Positions 12,978 to 26,555 of a stretch of 64,000 nt of DNA are shown here, piece after piece. Below the pieces are notes generated by a model. That model had not been told where the DNA came from. It searched no databases and was given only the letters and a program-made list of their open reading frames with translations. Source of the DNA: Raffaelea ambrosiae (Eukaryota > Ascomycota > Sordariomycetes > Ophiostomatales > Ophiostomataceae); NCBI GenBank assembly GCA_002778195.1, contig PCDI01000001.1, positions 3,869,869 to 3,933,868 on the forward strand, in the 5' to 3' direction. Numbering within the stretch: position 1 is the first letter of the stretch; every line of letters starts with the position of its first letter. Position numbers and translations under genes: made by a program.

Positions 12978-15900
12978 AGCAGTCCCTACCGGGTGCGGCA
13001 GGACAGGAGAGGTTGGGCTCTTGCATTTTGCCCATTCATTATGGGGTTGCCTAATACTTCGGGGCAAATAAAGAGAGAGAAAAAATGCCCCTAGGCTTTC
13101 GGACAACCAAAAATTTAAGGCCACTAGCTAACCAGTGAACCACTGAACCACTAATACCACTAAAGCAATACTAACTACTACTATGGTATGTAGTTACCAC
13201 GCAAGTGTGTCAACCACCCTTTTTTTCGCCTTTTTTCACACCCCAAGACAACTAGTTCATAACTGCTATCGTTAAGAATTGGCCTGTGTCTGGGTATCGT
13301 ATTTTCTTATAGCCTTACAGGATTTTCTATCTTTTTATTTTTTTTTTCCCATTCTCCCTATTTCTCCCGTTTAAATCCGCTCTCCGTGAACCTGAACTCC
13401 GGTCGTACTTGTACACCCTATCAAGCAGGGCCCCCGTGAATATTCCCCCCCCCTGTTGCTACTACTTTGTATGTGAAAGATACGGTGTGCGTAGTTACGA
13501 GTACGAGCAATCGCAACATGCAGCCTTCTCCAGAGGCTTGTCTCTCTTCCGCTCTAGATCGAATTACAAGCATCATCCCTTGGGTCTTGAAGCTGGCTTG
13601 CTCCCGTTTCTCTCTGCGTTCACGACATATGTCTCCCCATGTACGTTTTCCATGTGCTGGGACGTCCGAGTAGTTCTGTTGATCCTTTCCCAATTGATTT
13701 CTACAAGGTTCAACACCCCTCATACATGGTAAGACAAAAACATTCCATACGCCCACCCACCACATGGTTTGCCAGCTAATACCGCTTATCCGCTACTCAC
13801 ATAGTACTACTGAACAAGCAAGAAAAGACGAAGAAGAAAAACAAGGGAAGCCTACCCAAAAAGAGACCAGCCCAAGAAGTATGCGTGTTTGTGTGGGTGT
13901 GGGTGTGGGCAGGCGTTCGGGCCAACAGCGACAGAACGGGACAAGGTAAGCGAGAGTGGCAGACGATCTGTGAACCAAGATGGGCAGATGGAAAGATGGG
14001 CAGATGTGCGAATGATACACCATCAGTGGGGGTGAAGGGGGGGGTGGTCGAGTTCTGCCAACCCCCCCCCCCCTCCCCTTCTCCTTCCCCTTTTAAAAAA
14101 AAGATGGGGGTGGCGACCAAGGGAATAGGGAAATGCCGCAAAGCCATGCCGCGAAGCCATGCCGTAAAAACCATAGGCGAACGATGTGCCGGTAAGAAAA
14201 AAAAAAGTGCAGTACCCGTACAAGAGAGTGAGAGAGTGAGAGAGAAGACCAGATATCGTCATGTCGGTCGTATTACACCAGATGCACGTATCATCGTAGT
14301 TTGCCCAGCAGAACTGAGAAATAGAAACAAAGATATATACATGTTTACCGTAATTAAATAAACAAAAATAAGAAACGAAAAAAAAAATGCAAAGAAATAT
14401 CAAATAGAATAAAAGGAGGGGGACATGCCGCGTGTGCAATGGCACAAGATATGTAGACGGAAATGCGGAAGGCGGCCCGACATCCGACATTCGGAAGAGT
14501 CCACGAGGAAGAGTACGTCCTGCGTAGTAATAAAGTCGTACTCGTACATGCGCCATGCGAGTAGCAAATGGACACACAACGACGAATGTATCATCACCCC
14601 TCTTCCATGTATTTTTTTCTTGGTCTTTTTTTTTTTAAAAAAAATCTTTCTATGAGAACAACGACGTCAAGTACTCTCCGAGTGGAGAGACAATCAAAGA
14701 ATGCCGGAATCCCGTGACCAGATGTTCGGCATTTCATGCAGGACCGGCCAGGGCAAGGCACGGCTGGTCGGTAGCGATATCAAGATCTCGAAAAGGAAAG
14801 TTCGTCGGCAAGTGGTGAACGAAGGATTCGAGCAAAGAGTGCGTGTGCCTCTCCGTGTCTCTGGCCTACCCCTCTCTGCAACTCCTCTTTTCATCCTCCC
14901 TTGCCCTTGTCCCCCCCCTCTCCTCCCTGCGCTCCTACCCCCTTCATTTGCCGTCGGCTGGGCCAGCCACCACCGCCAGCGTGGTTTCCGGGGTTTGTCT
15001 ATCATCAACATTGTGTGTGTGTGTGTTGTGTGTTTTGTTTCGCAAAATAACTAATGGTTTGAGATTTTTTTAAAGGTGGGAGCCCAATCCTTGGTCTTGG
15101 GAGCAAGGCCACGCCCTGTCCCCCCCCTTCCTCTTCCCACATACTGACGTCGCCTCCCTGCGCCCTTTCCAATCTCCTTGCCAGTTGGTATCTATCCACC
15201 TGCATTGTCTGTTGGCGTCCTGATGAGAGCGTTGCCCTTTTTTGGAGATTCTCTAATAGTACTGTGCACACCCAACATTGGCATCCCTTGGCTGGACCCG
15301 GTCTCAGAAACGCCTCCTCCTTCCCTTCGGCCTTTGCTCTCCCCTCCCGCCTCTCCTCCCATTGCCGTGCATCGTGTCCTGGCGGTGGCGGCGCGGCTGA
15401 CACAGCAGAAAGACAATGACATAACTACTATGTACCACACACACAAGCCAGGCCAGGCCACAGGCACACGGCTCCCAGCCACGGAAGAACGCAGGAATAG
15501 CTGGGACCAATGGGATGACAGACGGGGTTCCTGGGGGAATGCCAGAAAGAAAGAATATGACTCTGCCTGTGATTAAGAAACACAAAAAAAAAACCCCAAA
15601 TAGACCAGGAGTCTCACGATCAGAGACGGTCAGATACGAAATCGCGCAGCATCCTCTCAGACAGAACAGACGCACACACATGCGCACATATGACGGAAGT
15701 ACATAGTAGTTCATTGCTGATCCTTGCCTTCCTTCTGTTCCACGTTGGCTGTTTTCTGAAGGGGAAAAAAAAGAAGTCGGACGCTTAGCAATCCATCCGC
15801 GTAAAACAGTGATATTCCGCGCACGATGGCAAGGCCAAGAACACGCAAGAAGATGTCCCCCGTCTCCTCCCGGAAAGAAGGAACGTTGAGGAACAAATCA

Positions 15901-16474
15901 ACGAGTTTTGTTTGGTCTGCGGGCTGCCTGTTACGGGACTTTTGTCCGTCGCTTGTCTCCTTTCTGTGCCCAAGTCGACCAACATGTGGAGAGAGACCAA
16001 GAGGGATCGACAAGAGGCCTGAGAGACATTCGTCGTTTTGGCAGTTGCTGTGCACTCGTAGGGTAACTACAAAGTGGACTGTTTACGAGTGTACGTATGG
16101 AGCCTTTTCCCGCGAGCCATCGAACCAGCGAGCAACTATTGAAAGAAGAAGAAAAAAGGAAGTGTTTGAGATAGTGACTACAAGTGGTTGCATAGTATAC
16201 ATAGTATATTCCTCGGGTTTACGAGTATGGGTCCTTCCCGGGGGGGTCTGTGTGTTCTTTTCCCACGGTAGTTACTATGTGCGTGGGCTGGGGGAGTGTC
16301 CTGGACGGGACGGGGTCGTCTCCGGACTGGGTGCCCTTGCACTCGGCTATTCAGAGAGCCACAGTCGTCTTGGGTCTCTTGCCTAGGGGAAAGCCGGCCA
16401 TGCTTGGCAAAAGAGCAAACGCCTTTGGTGGGACGGGGGGGCGCCCGCAATAGCTGCGACTCTAAACCGACAGG

Positions 16475-16488
16475 TGTACGTACTATGT
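16475..16488. repeat. TACGTACTATGT element
   Basis: TGTACGTACTATGT is a further copy of the dispersed word, sharing the TACGTACTA core with the site at 8481. Confidence 0.55.
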
Positions 16489-16596
16489 CACTAGTTATTA
16501 GTTAGCATGCTATCGTGGAAGGGTGCCGTTCGGATATAAGTGATAGCTTATTCGGGAGGTGTTTTTGGAGTGGATTCTTGTGGCTTCTTTTTTTGC

Positions 16597-16659
16597 GGCT
16601 CCTGTGGCTCTTGTGGCTCTTGTGGCTCTTGTGGCTCCTGTGGCTCCTGTGGCTCCGGT
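16597..16659. repeat. 9-nt minisatellite, seven units
   Basis: Seven consecutive 9-mers of consensus GGCTCYTGT, with C/T variation at one position and a final GGCTCCGGT. In plus-strand frames it would read Cys-Gly-Ser or Val-Ala-Leu triplets, and on the minus strand Ala-Thr-Gly/Arg triplets. No supported gene uses these frames. Confidence 0.9.
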
Positions 16660-17017
16660 GAATCTTGTGGCCCTTGCGTTCCTTTGGCGGCTCTTTTGGC
16701 CCTTTTGGCTACTCGTATGCAATTGGGGCAGGAAATCCGCCGATCTTCCCCCCATATTATGTAAATACTCGCCTACAAGCCAAGAGCACAAATACCGGAT
16801 AGCCGTTTTAATGGAAAAACTCGACCATCCATGCCCTGCAAAGGCCCCCCCTTGCAATTACGAGCGAGTAAGTACTATGTAAACTACACATGACGTAGCA
16901 TCCAAACCTAGGCGATACAACGACGTCCTTGCGTCCTTTGACATCAGCCCTTCTACGACACCCGAGATGATACTATGTCGTTACCACTCGTACAACCGCG
17001 AACCAGAAGAGAGGCCG

Positions 17018-17044
17018 CCACGGTCCACGGTCCACGGTCCACGG
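17018..17044. repeat. CCACGGT tandem repeat
   Basis: Four copies of the 7-mer CCACGGT (the last partial) lie head to tail. Confidence 0.85.
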
Positions 17045-17373
17045 ATGCCCGTTCAGTGTGTTTGGTGTTCCATTCGGCTGGCTGTGCGGGTGAAAAAAGG
17101 AGGCGAACCGTAAGAGCCGGAATATTGGTTGTGGACGAACGAAGCGTGCAAGAGTACTCGTAGAGTGCTGATAGCTCTGCTTGGTGGCTAGTGCGCGTAC
17201 GGCCCGGCAAGCAAAAGAAGAGAGCTCTGTGGCACAAAAGCAAGATCGCTGGGCAACGCATGAACGACGGCGATCATCATCAGATGGGCACACCACAGCT
17301 TTCGGCAGTCAGGCCTGGCGACTTTGAACGATCCCCCGCCCCCTTTTGATAGTTATTTTCATGTTCAGCCCCC

Positions 17374-17493
17374 NNNNNNNNNNNNNNNNNNNNNNNNNNN
17401 NNNNNNNNNNNNNNNNNNNNNNNNNNNNNNNNNNNNNNNNNNNNNNNNNNNNNNNNNNNNNNNNNNNNNNNNNNNNNNNNNNNNNNNNNNNNN
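17374..17493. other. Assembly gap of 120 N
   Basis: 120 consecutive undetermined bases, bordered by short C runs on both sides. Anything in it is invisible, and frames crossing it are meaningless. Confidence 1.
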
Positions 17494-19595
17494 CCCCTTC
17501 CCCGATATTCTTCCCTTGCGTGTCTTGTAATGTCTTTCTTGTATTGGACTCCCCGTCAATGGTTCTTGTCTTGCCGGTGTCTCGTCTTGGGCTTTGCGCT
17601 GGGTCCTGCTCATTCGTTGCGCGTATGCGTTCTGTTGTCTTTCACCAGCTCCGCCAAGTCCCCGAACGCCCCTCTCCATCGCCGGAGCTATCTAGCCAAC
17701 TCCCCCGGCGTCTGCTTCGGCTGTTGTAGCACTGTCCCCTCCCTCCCCACACCTCTCCTGCTGATCGCCGCCCACACTACGGTGTATTTTTCTCACGTCC
17801 GAGACAGCGTCTCCTTCACGACAATTGCGTGTGTGTGGCACGAGGGAAAAGTCCAACGTGCATCGGACAATAGATGATTTAGGAATGGACTGGTTGCGTC
17901 TGGAGAGAGACACTCTGAAGGGGAGGGGGTTGACGTTTTCCTGCCTTCTTGTTCCGGACAGTACGGTGTATTGTTCTGGTTACGGTGGTAGTCTCCTTCT
18001 GGTAGTGTCGCTTCCCTCGCTTCCGTACCCATGCCCATGGTGCACCGCCGTCACTTCGCTTCCGTGGTTGCATGCCAAAAAAAACACCTGTCGGCCACTA
18101 CGCGTACATGGTACTTGCATCTGCCGCATCAGAACAGTAGGATGCCACGAGTACCACTACCACCACCAACACCACTACCCTGACCGAGTACGTGCGTCCT
18201 GGCTTTTAGTTCCCGCTTTGGCTCGGTGGTGGCTGTTGCGTGGCATTTGGCAGGGCCCATGGCGCACCTCTTCCTGTCGGAAAAGCCCTCTGTTGGTCGT
18301 CTGACAAATAAAAATCCCTTTTTTCTACATATTCTTCTTTTTTGCACAGCACGTTTTTTTATGTGGCCAAGGGCCGGCACGCGGCACCGTTGTACGAAAA
18401 GGGTTCGTTTCTGCGCTGTTGTCACCCTGGCCCTTTTTTTTTTATGGCCCGTGGCATTAACGACTATGTACCTCGCTCGGCACTTCCCAACAGGCCCCCC
18501 TCTCCATATTTACAAAACGTTTCCATCTGCGAACCTTTGGACGGGTCCTGTTGATCGGGATCCCTTGTCCATGCAGCCAGCGGTCCAGAACAACCCCCAG
18601 TCAGGTCCCCTTCCCAGAACCCCTGCACAAGTGTAAGTAATACTCGTGCTATGTACACGGGATAATGTGCCGTGTACCCTGTAATACTGTCTCCCCCCCA
18701 GCTCGAAGCCGCCGGTTGACTGCTCGTATGGGCAGACACGCCGCAGCCAGTCATGATTACCATCTTATAATCTTAGTGCACATGGTTGGCAAAGACATGC
18801 CGGCAAACATGTTGCATCAAAAAACGCCCTCCCCCCCCCCACACCCTCATTTTTTCCTCTTGAAAAAAAGAAACGAAAAGATGCATGTCGCGGGCAAGGT
18901 CGGACCCCGGCTCTTCTTTTCTCACCATTCAGACCGGCCTCCGGTACTTACGATGCATCGTCCGAGAAAGCAAAAAAAGAAAGAAGAAGGAAAGCAGGTG
19001 GGAAACTAGCCACCCTTGTGCCGGGACGCCAGACGGGGCAAGGCGGATCAAGTGCTGCTGCAGGAGCAATACCGAAAAGCAATATGTGGCAATGCGGTAA
19101 GAACGTAAAAATACTTGGGATACATGGCAAAAGTTCAGAATAGTTGCCTGCCTGAGAGTGGGCAGTACGGTGTACTACGATGATACCTGTGCACACGACG
19201 GTGCAGGTGTGAGCGAGGATGCGTGATGGCGAATGAGGAGGTGAGGGAGGAGAGAAGAAGCCCGTAGTTAAACCCAAACCAGCAAAATTCTCGGAGAGCC
19301 CGAGTGACGAAAAACAAAAAAGAGCCACCAGTGACCACCAACACCCCCGGCACTTATTTTTTTGCGCTCTGCCATTGTTGCATGTGAGATGTGACAAGCA
19401 CAGAGTCTCATGTTGTCCCAATACCATGTAATCCTGGCAGTGGGAAAAAAAATCAGCTACGGAGAAGAAAATAGAAACCATTGAGGCAGCAAAAAAGAAA
19501 CGTTACGCCCGATCACGAAGGGAAAGTTACTAAATCCTGTGAGATGAGCGCCCAGAGAACGCCCGAAAGACCCCAAAGAAACCAGAGGACAGGGC

Positions 19596-19615
19596 GCACA
19601 CACACACACACACAC
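19596..19615. repeat. CA microsatellite
   Basis: About ten CA units in a row, followed by CGCACA. Confidence 0.9.
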
Positions 19616-21516
19616 GCACACAACGAAAGGCTTCGTTTGCCTCTTCTCTACCTTGTATCTTACGGGTACAGTACCTCTTGGTCCTTTCTTTTCTTTTAGG
19701 GCCCGCGACGTCCGGGGGCGTGGCAACACGGCCCGCATTCAAGAAAAACCGCATTGGCCTACACACTGGACCGGCATACATAGTAGATGGCCAAAAAGAG
19801 GAAGGGGAGGGGGGGTCATTCCCGACAAATGAAGGGGTGAGCACAATGAACGCAAGACCATGGGAGAGACGAATCACACTCGATACCGATAATGTGTGAT
19901 GTTGTACATGTTTTTTTTGTGGTTGTTGACGTCTGCGAGGGATGAATGCCAGAATGAGAGCACCACATATACGAGTTTCGGTGTCATAATGTTGCTGCAT
20001 CGGGCTGGTGCTTGCTGACTGATGTGTGACTGTGCGGGATGTCTTCCTTGTCGTTCCTTGCTGTCGTTTCTTAACATCCTGAGCAATATTATGTCAACGT
20101 CGCTGTCTGAACGTTGTGTTTTGTTTTGACGTCGTATGGTTTCCCAGCTATGCCTCTCTGCTGCATAAGATATTGCTCCTGGAACACGGCACGGCAGGCC
20201 ACAAATGACACGACCAAACCGGTAGAGTGTGATAGAGGGAGTGCCCAAAAAAAAGGACAACGACTGTAGAAAAAGAGGCAGAGAAAAAGCAGCGATAAAC
20301 TCAATCACAAAGACTAGACCACCCCTCCTCAAAAAAATCTGACAACAAGCAAAGGGGGTCGCGTGCTCACCGTGGCAAGTGCTGTGATCAGCTACAGGAT
20401 GGGGAGAAATTAAAGGGGGTGGGTTCAACGAGAATCCCGGAAGATCCTAGACGACGATCACGGACAGCCGTGCCGCGGGCAACAAAAGAAAAAGATGGGA
20501 TAATTTTGCCCGTAGTGACTTCTTCTTTTGCCCCGTTGTCAACAGAAACCCCAACCGGAGAATAGTTACGTTGTAATTTGCAGATACACGCGTCATTCTC
20601 TAACGTTTGGAGGAGACAGGAGACGGAGAACGACCAGACGGTTCATGTGGTCGACGCGTGAGAAAGAAAAGAAAGAAAAGAGGATCGAAAGCAAAAAAAA
20701 AGGGGGGCGTGGGAATGAAATCTCGAAAACCCCGTGCCAAGAATCTGAGTTGTCAAGTCCTCGTCGAATGTTTTCAACAAAGGAACTCCGCGGCCCCCTC
20801 TCGTCCAAGCCATTGCCTGTGCCTCTCGTTGCGTGTGTGCGTGTACGAGTCTGTATGATTCCGGTCCATTCATCCCTCCGCCTCTCATCCCCGCATCTTG
20901 TGGTCCAGGAGGCAAATCTCAAAGCAAGTCGTGTTCGGTAGTCAAATGCCGCAGGCTAAAATCCAAAATCCAAGCGAACTGGTCTTGTTTGTTTCGCCTT
21001 GTGTCTGTTGGTCAGGCAAGAGACGTGAGCAATGACACATAGTTAACAAGACGAGCAGAACAATTCAACACAAAAGACACAGAAACAGAAAGCGAGGTGA
21101 ATTGGACCAAATGGCACAGATCCTCCAGCGTCTTGGTTTCAATATACTTTGTACATGGCTTCATTTGTTACAGGCACGTATTCGCGTTGTCGTCGAGAAC
21201 GCCCTTCCTATGTATTTCCAGGGGGGGGAGGGGCTGATATCAGGCCGGGGACACAGGCCGGGGACAAGCCGGGCTACGTTAGTGTTGTCTGTTTTCCCTC
21301 GCCCTGGCCTCATCTTCTTGTCTCTCATCTCTGTCTCATCTATTTCCCCAACCTTGTGTACCGTTTTTTGACCATGTGGTAGTCGTCAGCGCCGTCAACT
21401 CTCTTGGGGACTAATTTAAATAAAGGGCAACGAGTAGGGCAACGGATAGGCGGGGAAGGAAGACCCTGTGCGAGTAGTTTGTATTGCTTTTCCTGCTTTT
21501 TTAATTCTTTGTTTTC

Positions 21517-21534
21517 GTGTGTGTGTGTGTGTGT
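21517..21534. repeat. GT microsatellite
   Basis: About nine GT units in a T-rich context. Confidence 0.9.
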
Positions 21535-23449
21535 TGCCTCCCGTCATTTTCTGTGCCGTCCCTGTCCCAGGTTTTCCTGCTGGTCGTCTGCTTTGTCTTT
21601 GTCCATGCAGGGACGGGCTGCCAACGGGCTTTCCCCCCTAGGATCCAGACTAAAAAGTTAAAAAAGACAAGACCAGAGGGACAGAATAGACATGCGGCAA
21701 TGACCAGGGTCTGGGAAGAGGAGGGACGGGAAGCAGATTATTGGATCCTTCCAGTCGTGGCTCTGCCGGCATTGCTGCGCCTCTGGAAGTTGGGGACCTT
21801 TTGCTTGTCTATCTAAAGTGCACTTGTCTAATGCCAAAGAGGAGGGGGGGAGACCAGTCGGTAATGAGGTGCTTGACCCGGCTCTGGAGACGAGAAAGAG
21901 AGAAGACGGGACAGTGCAATAGTTCGTCTCGAAATAGCAACCATACAAACCCGAAAAAAAGAATGCGAGAGAGCGAGCATCCTCGGCTCCGTATTGGTGT
22001 TATATTGATACTTAAATCCTGCAATCATAAGCCAAGAAAAAAAAAGAGTGAGAGAGAGAGAGACAAGAAGAAGGAGAAGAAAAAAAAAAATCTATTTTTG
22101 TCTCTTGTCAAGAAGCATAAACGGGACTTTGTTGGCTTTCCAAGACATGCGTTTTGCCTGACGATGATCGGCGAGGAGGATTCTCAGCCTGGCATGACCT
22201 CCCAAAGCTGATTCTGACTTATACGAAGTGATGGTCGAAGGAATCAATCAGGTGCAACGAAAAAAAAAAAGGACCGCCGGACAATCAGCGTCCGCCCCGA
22301 GCCGGACAGACGCTGAGAGACTGTGAGACCTTCTAAAACGAGGCAGTTCTGTGAAAGCCCTTCTCGGATTCCACGCCCGGCTATCCACCTCCTACTGTTT
22401 TCTTTTCTGTTTTCTTTTTTTCCTTTTTCTCTGGCTTTTCTATTGAAGGGGGAGAGCACAGCCGAAGTAAAAAAGCAATTCGTTCATCACCTAACCCCCC
22501 TCTCTCTCTTCTCCATATTTCCTCTTGCTGTTGGTGCTAAGAGAATCAAATTCAGAAAGGAATCAGAAAGGACCGATGCAAAGGACCTTCCCAAAGCATC
22601 ACGTCTCCTTCGGCCTCTTTGCTGTGTTTGTCGTTGCTTTTTTGGCCCCAACGCTGCATTCGACCTCCCTTGCCCATTCCCATGCGGCGCTCTTCCGACC
22701 GCCTCTTCTTGGTTTGGCCGGCGGAGCCTGTAGGCAAGATGCAGCACAAGTGCGAAAACAATCAAATCAAATAAAATGGAACAAGAGGAGGAAAGCCGGC
22801 CACCTTCCAACGGTTCTTCCTTCGGGTTGCGCAAGTTCCCCTCCACCCCCGGATGCAAGTACAACGCCAAACGGTTCATGCAACCCAAGGTTCTGGCACT
22901 GGACTATCCCCATTTACCCGCAACTTGCTTGTACGTGTTGTATGCGCGCGAGAGTGTGTGCGAGCCTGAGGTGAGGGCCTTGTTCCAGCTACCGCCGTTG
23001 TCCGACGGATTCAAAACCGTTTCCTTTCACTCGGTCCGGCAAAGACAACGACTGTGTAAGAACTAATGTCACGAAAAGTACCTTGCACGACAGCCCAGCC
23101 TCTCTCAACATCCATGTACGTCCCAGGGGGGGCCCAGATGGGGAGCTTCCGATGGCGGACAGTCCAAGATGCAAGCAAGTCTGGAAGGATTGTGCAGTAG
23201 CGTCGACACGCTGTCGTTTCTTAATTTACACCGTAACTATCGTAACTGTTTTCTGCACGCATCATTTCCCTTTTGGACAGCAGACAGAAGGGTGGGAAAG
23301 GCAGCATGGCTCGTCTCTATGGCGAGGCCGTGATTGGACGCAAGGGGAGTCTTGAAAGGCTCCTGTTTAGTCTATGGTTCTTGCTTTTACCCATATCGGA
23401 CTCACCAGACCAACAGACACAGTCAGCAGGTCAAATGTGGCATTCCCGC

Positions 23450-23503
23450 GGAGAGAGCGAGCGAGCGAGCGAGCGAGAGAAGGAGAGAGAGAGAGAGAGG
23501 GAG
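23450..23503. repeat. GAGC and GA microsatellite
   Basis: GAGC repeats pass into a GA-rich tract, giving a purine-rich strand over about 50 bases. Confidence 0.85.
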
Positions 23504-24909
23504 CTCTGGAAGGGAGGGTGTGAGACGGGTCGAGCTGTCAGTTTCTAGAATAAAAGAAATCCTTCGATGGAACTGCAACCACAAGTTCTTGGCTTTCTGT
23601 TCTTGTTTTGCGCAGGTATCGACCTGCCTGATCTTTGTTCCAACGACACGCCCAGCGTGACATTCTAGCGGCATTGGACTTTCCAAAAAAGATGGACCAG
23701 GACAAGCGACGCCCGGGCATGCGGCAGGTTGTCGGCACACACAGACAAGGGAGGGGTAGTGGTCTACGGAGCAGGGCATACTCGGGCGAGAAGATTGAAA
23801 AATGAGAGAGAGGGAAGAAAGCACTCCCGTGCAGAAAATGAGCAGGGCCCGTATTTGCCGGCTGTAACACCAATGCTCAGGAAAAAGAAATGCCAAACAA
23901 ACGACAAAGAGGAATAGCGAATGCGGCATTTCATGAAGAGGCAAAAAAAAAAAAAGGAAAAGAGACACCAATCCTCCGGGAGGCTAGTAGAGACAACATG
24001 AGATTTTTCCTGTGAAGGAGAGACACGGAGAGTCACAAGAGGAAAAAAAAGAGAGAAAAGAAAAACAACGAGGAGGGGAAAAAAGAAAAAAAAGAAAAAG
24101 GGCGCCACCCGAGAAGATGAGGCAGGAAAAGGAATGAAGCCGTACTGGTCTCGTCCACTTCCGTGTCTTCAAAGCACACCCCTAGACGGACAGTCTCTGA
24201 TATGCAGCGTCCAGTCGAGAGGAAAACAGCGTGAGGCTTCGGCAAGATTTGCCCAAAGAGCGCAGGACGCAACCCGCTAAGCTCAGAGACATATGTACAT
24301 AGTCAGACTCGAACAAGGACGGCACGTAAGAACTGTCATGTAAGCCGGCGAGGATGAGACAGACGAAAAAATGGGCTGCCGCCACTCGGCCGGTGATAGA
24401 GAAAGGCGAGCACGTACCTGCCAGTACGAGTTCTCAACAAAAACAGAGTTCTGTGAACATTTCCCAGGTGCCTAATGCACTCACTTCACAGCGGCTGCTA
24501 CGCCAGAAACAGAGAGATGTACCAGATGTGTACGAGTTGTGCAGTGTGGCGTGTAATTTTTATTCATTGATATACATGGTATATATCATTTTTTTCTTTA
24601 TTTTACTTTCGAGGTCTTCTTGTTGGACGGCCCTTCGGGGCCGAAGCAATGCTTCTTTTTTGTCTGGCGTTCTGGCCTGGGCTCGGTCTGGGCTCGGGGC
24701 GGTCTTGGGACGCGGCTGAGATGGCTGACATGGCCCGCTCTTCCACGCATTGCAGTTCACAATGGTACCACACAGACCTCGACGCCACAGGCCCGACAGG
24801 AAAGGGCGGGAAAGCCCTTCTTCCTTCCCACCCCCCTGTGCTGTCTACGAGCACTGCCTGTGTGCAAGTGCCGTTGCCCGCTTCGCAGCTCCCCCAGAAG
24901 CTAGACAAC

Positions 24910-24936
24910 GGGGGGGGGGGGGGGGGGGGGGGGGGG
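24910..24936 (+). repeat. 27-nt G homopolymer
   Basis: An uninterrupted run of 27 G, the longest homopolymer in the window. Its true length is uncertain because such runs are often misassembled. Confidence 0.9.
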
Positions 24937-26555
24937 CGAGGAAATTGCCAACAAGAAAGAGGGTCCCCCCCTGCCTGGGTGGGTTCTGGCTTGCTGGGCG
25001 CGATCTGGCTGGAGAAGGAAGAGGCGGGCGCGATCGACTTTTTGCCACAGTCGGTTCAGTGGCCGGGGGAGCAGTAGTTTTGAGGCGTAGTTGATACTAC
25101 AGAGCTTGTTCGGGTCGGTCTAACCGCCAAAGCCGGGCACCACGAAGCGCTAGAAGAAAAAGAAAGAAAAAAAAACCCCAAGATGGCAATTGCAGGAAAG
25201 GGAGATGGGACGAGGGATCGAAGAGAATTGACGGTTTAATTAGCTCGGCGAGAGGGAAATAGCGGACGAGAATGACGGTGAGAGGAAAGTCCCGGAGCTG
25301 ACGAGAGACGCGACGTGATGGACAGGGAAGGAGGCGAGAGGACCTGTGAGGAGGACCTGTGGGGAGGGGCTGTGAGCATGACCCCGAGCAGTGGCTACAC
25401 AGAGAGGAGTCTAGTTCCATGGCCAGACACCTGAACTCGGTCGAAAGCCGGTGCTATGCGCCTGTATCGTGACCTTTTCATGCCGTACAAGGAAGTCGTA
25501 CTTGGTCTTCTTTCCACGGCTCCCCATGGTCACTCGGCCACGGAGCAGAGTACCAGTAGATGTTTCAGATCGGCTCCTCGGGGCGAAGGAGAGCAAAGAA
25601 GCAAACAAACAAGCAAGTACGGCATAGACAAGAAACAAAACATGAACTGGTGAACACGGACAAACACGCACACAGAAAAGTACCAACACGAACGCCTCAT
25701 GCATGTCATTTATCCAAACATGCAAGCCCCAAGCGCAGGCCCAGCTCTGGTTCTGCAGAGTCCCAACAAGCCGGGCACAAGTCTGGACTTGCCCAGAGGA
25801 TCCAGACCGATCCCCTGACAGCAGCAGGTCACATCCCACTGGCAGCGGCAATCTATTGTGTAGTTCGCTTCCAAACAAGGGCGCCATGCGAGGACACAAC
25901 TTTTGCTTTTCTTGATTCTTGGGTGCTGTGCCGCCCCGTTGGCTCTGGCAAATGGGTGGTGTCGGTGTGTTGGGCAGCTGTTGCCAACGAGACGGCTAAG
26001 CCATTCGTTGGCTGTTGGCCAGCAACGGTCCTCCTGCTGTCATGTATGCTCCACGGCGTGGGTGGAAGACGACGGCGTACGTCGTCCTGCAACACGGACT
26101 TGGCCATGCTTTTTTGCGGCACATGGTAGGCCATGTCCTGCCGAAGCCTGTCAATTGTTGCCCTCATGACGGTGGTTGCAATCTCTCTTGCCTGTTAAGT
26201 AACATCCTCCTCTTGTTGCGTTCTTGTTTTCCCGTGCTGCAAATGGGAAAAGAAGTGACGATGGTGCTTCCTTGGTATTTCTCCTACATGAATTGTAATG
26301 GGACTGTTGACAGGTTGGCCTTCCTCTTTTTCTTCTGCTGACGACTTGACTCCAAGACATGTCTCCGATCGAAACCCGTTCTCCCCCCCCAGATATGCAC
26401 ATCATATACTCACAGAAAACGGCCAAAGAATATTAGAAACAAAAATCAAGGCAGACAAACAAATGATATAAGTGATACGATGGTTGGAACAAGTCCCCTC
26501 CCCTCCCCTCCCCCCCCAGAAAAGAAAACGGCTGCATTCTCGAAGAAAAGGACCC

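Larger units (their letters stand above)
10001..17373. other. Gene-free stretch rich in simple repeats
   Basis: No supportable gene. It holds A-rich purine tracts (10,020-10,310), AT-rich stretches, pyrimidine tracts near 14,880-14,950 and 15,300-15,360, and many ACTATGTA/TACGAG words (10,379; 11,330; 12,963; 13,180; 13,495; 13,799; 14,536; 15,425; 15,699; 16,190; 16,475; 16,870; 16,971). It ends at the N gap. Confidence 0.65.
17494..26555. other. Gene-free stretch up to the MTHFR gene
   Basis: No supportable gene or RNA. Long A/T homopolymers, purine-rich tracts (about 20,650-20,710; 22,040-22,090; 24,030-24,110) and microsatellites are common. Copies of the ACTATGTA/TACGAG words thin out after 20 kb but persist (18,465; 18,640; 19,776; 24,296). 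The last few hundred bases should contain the 3' untranslated region of the minus-strand MTHFR gene. Confidence 0.65.

Noticed and set aside
20419..20440. GGGTTCAAC resembling a tRNA B box
   Set aside because: The surrounding bases do not form a T stem, and no acceptor, D or anticodon arms can be drawn upstream.
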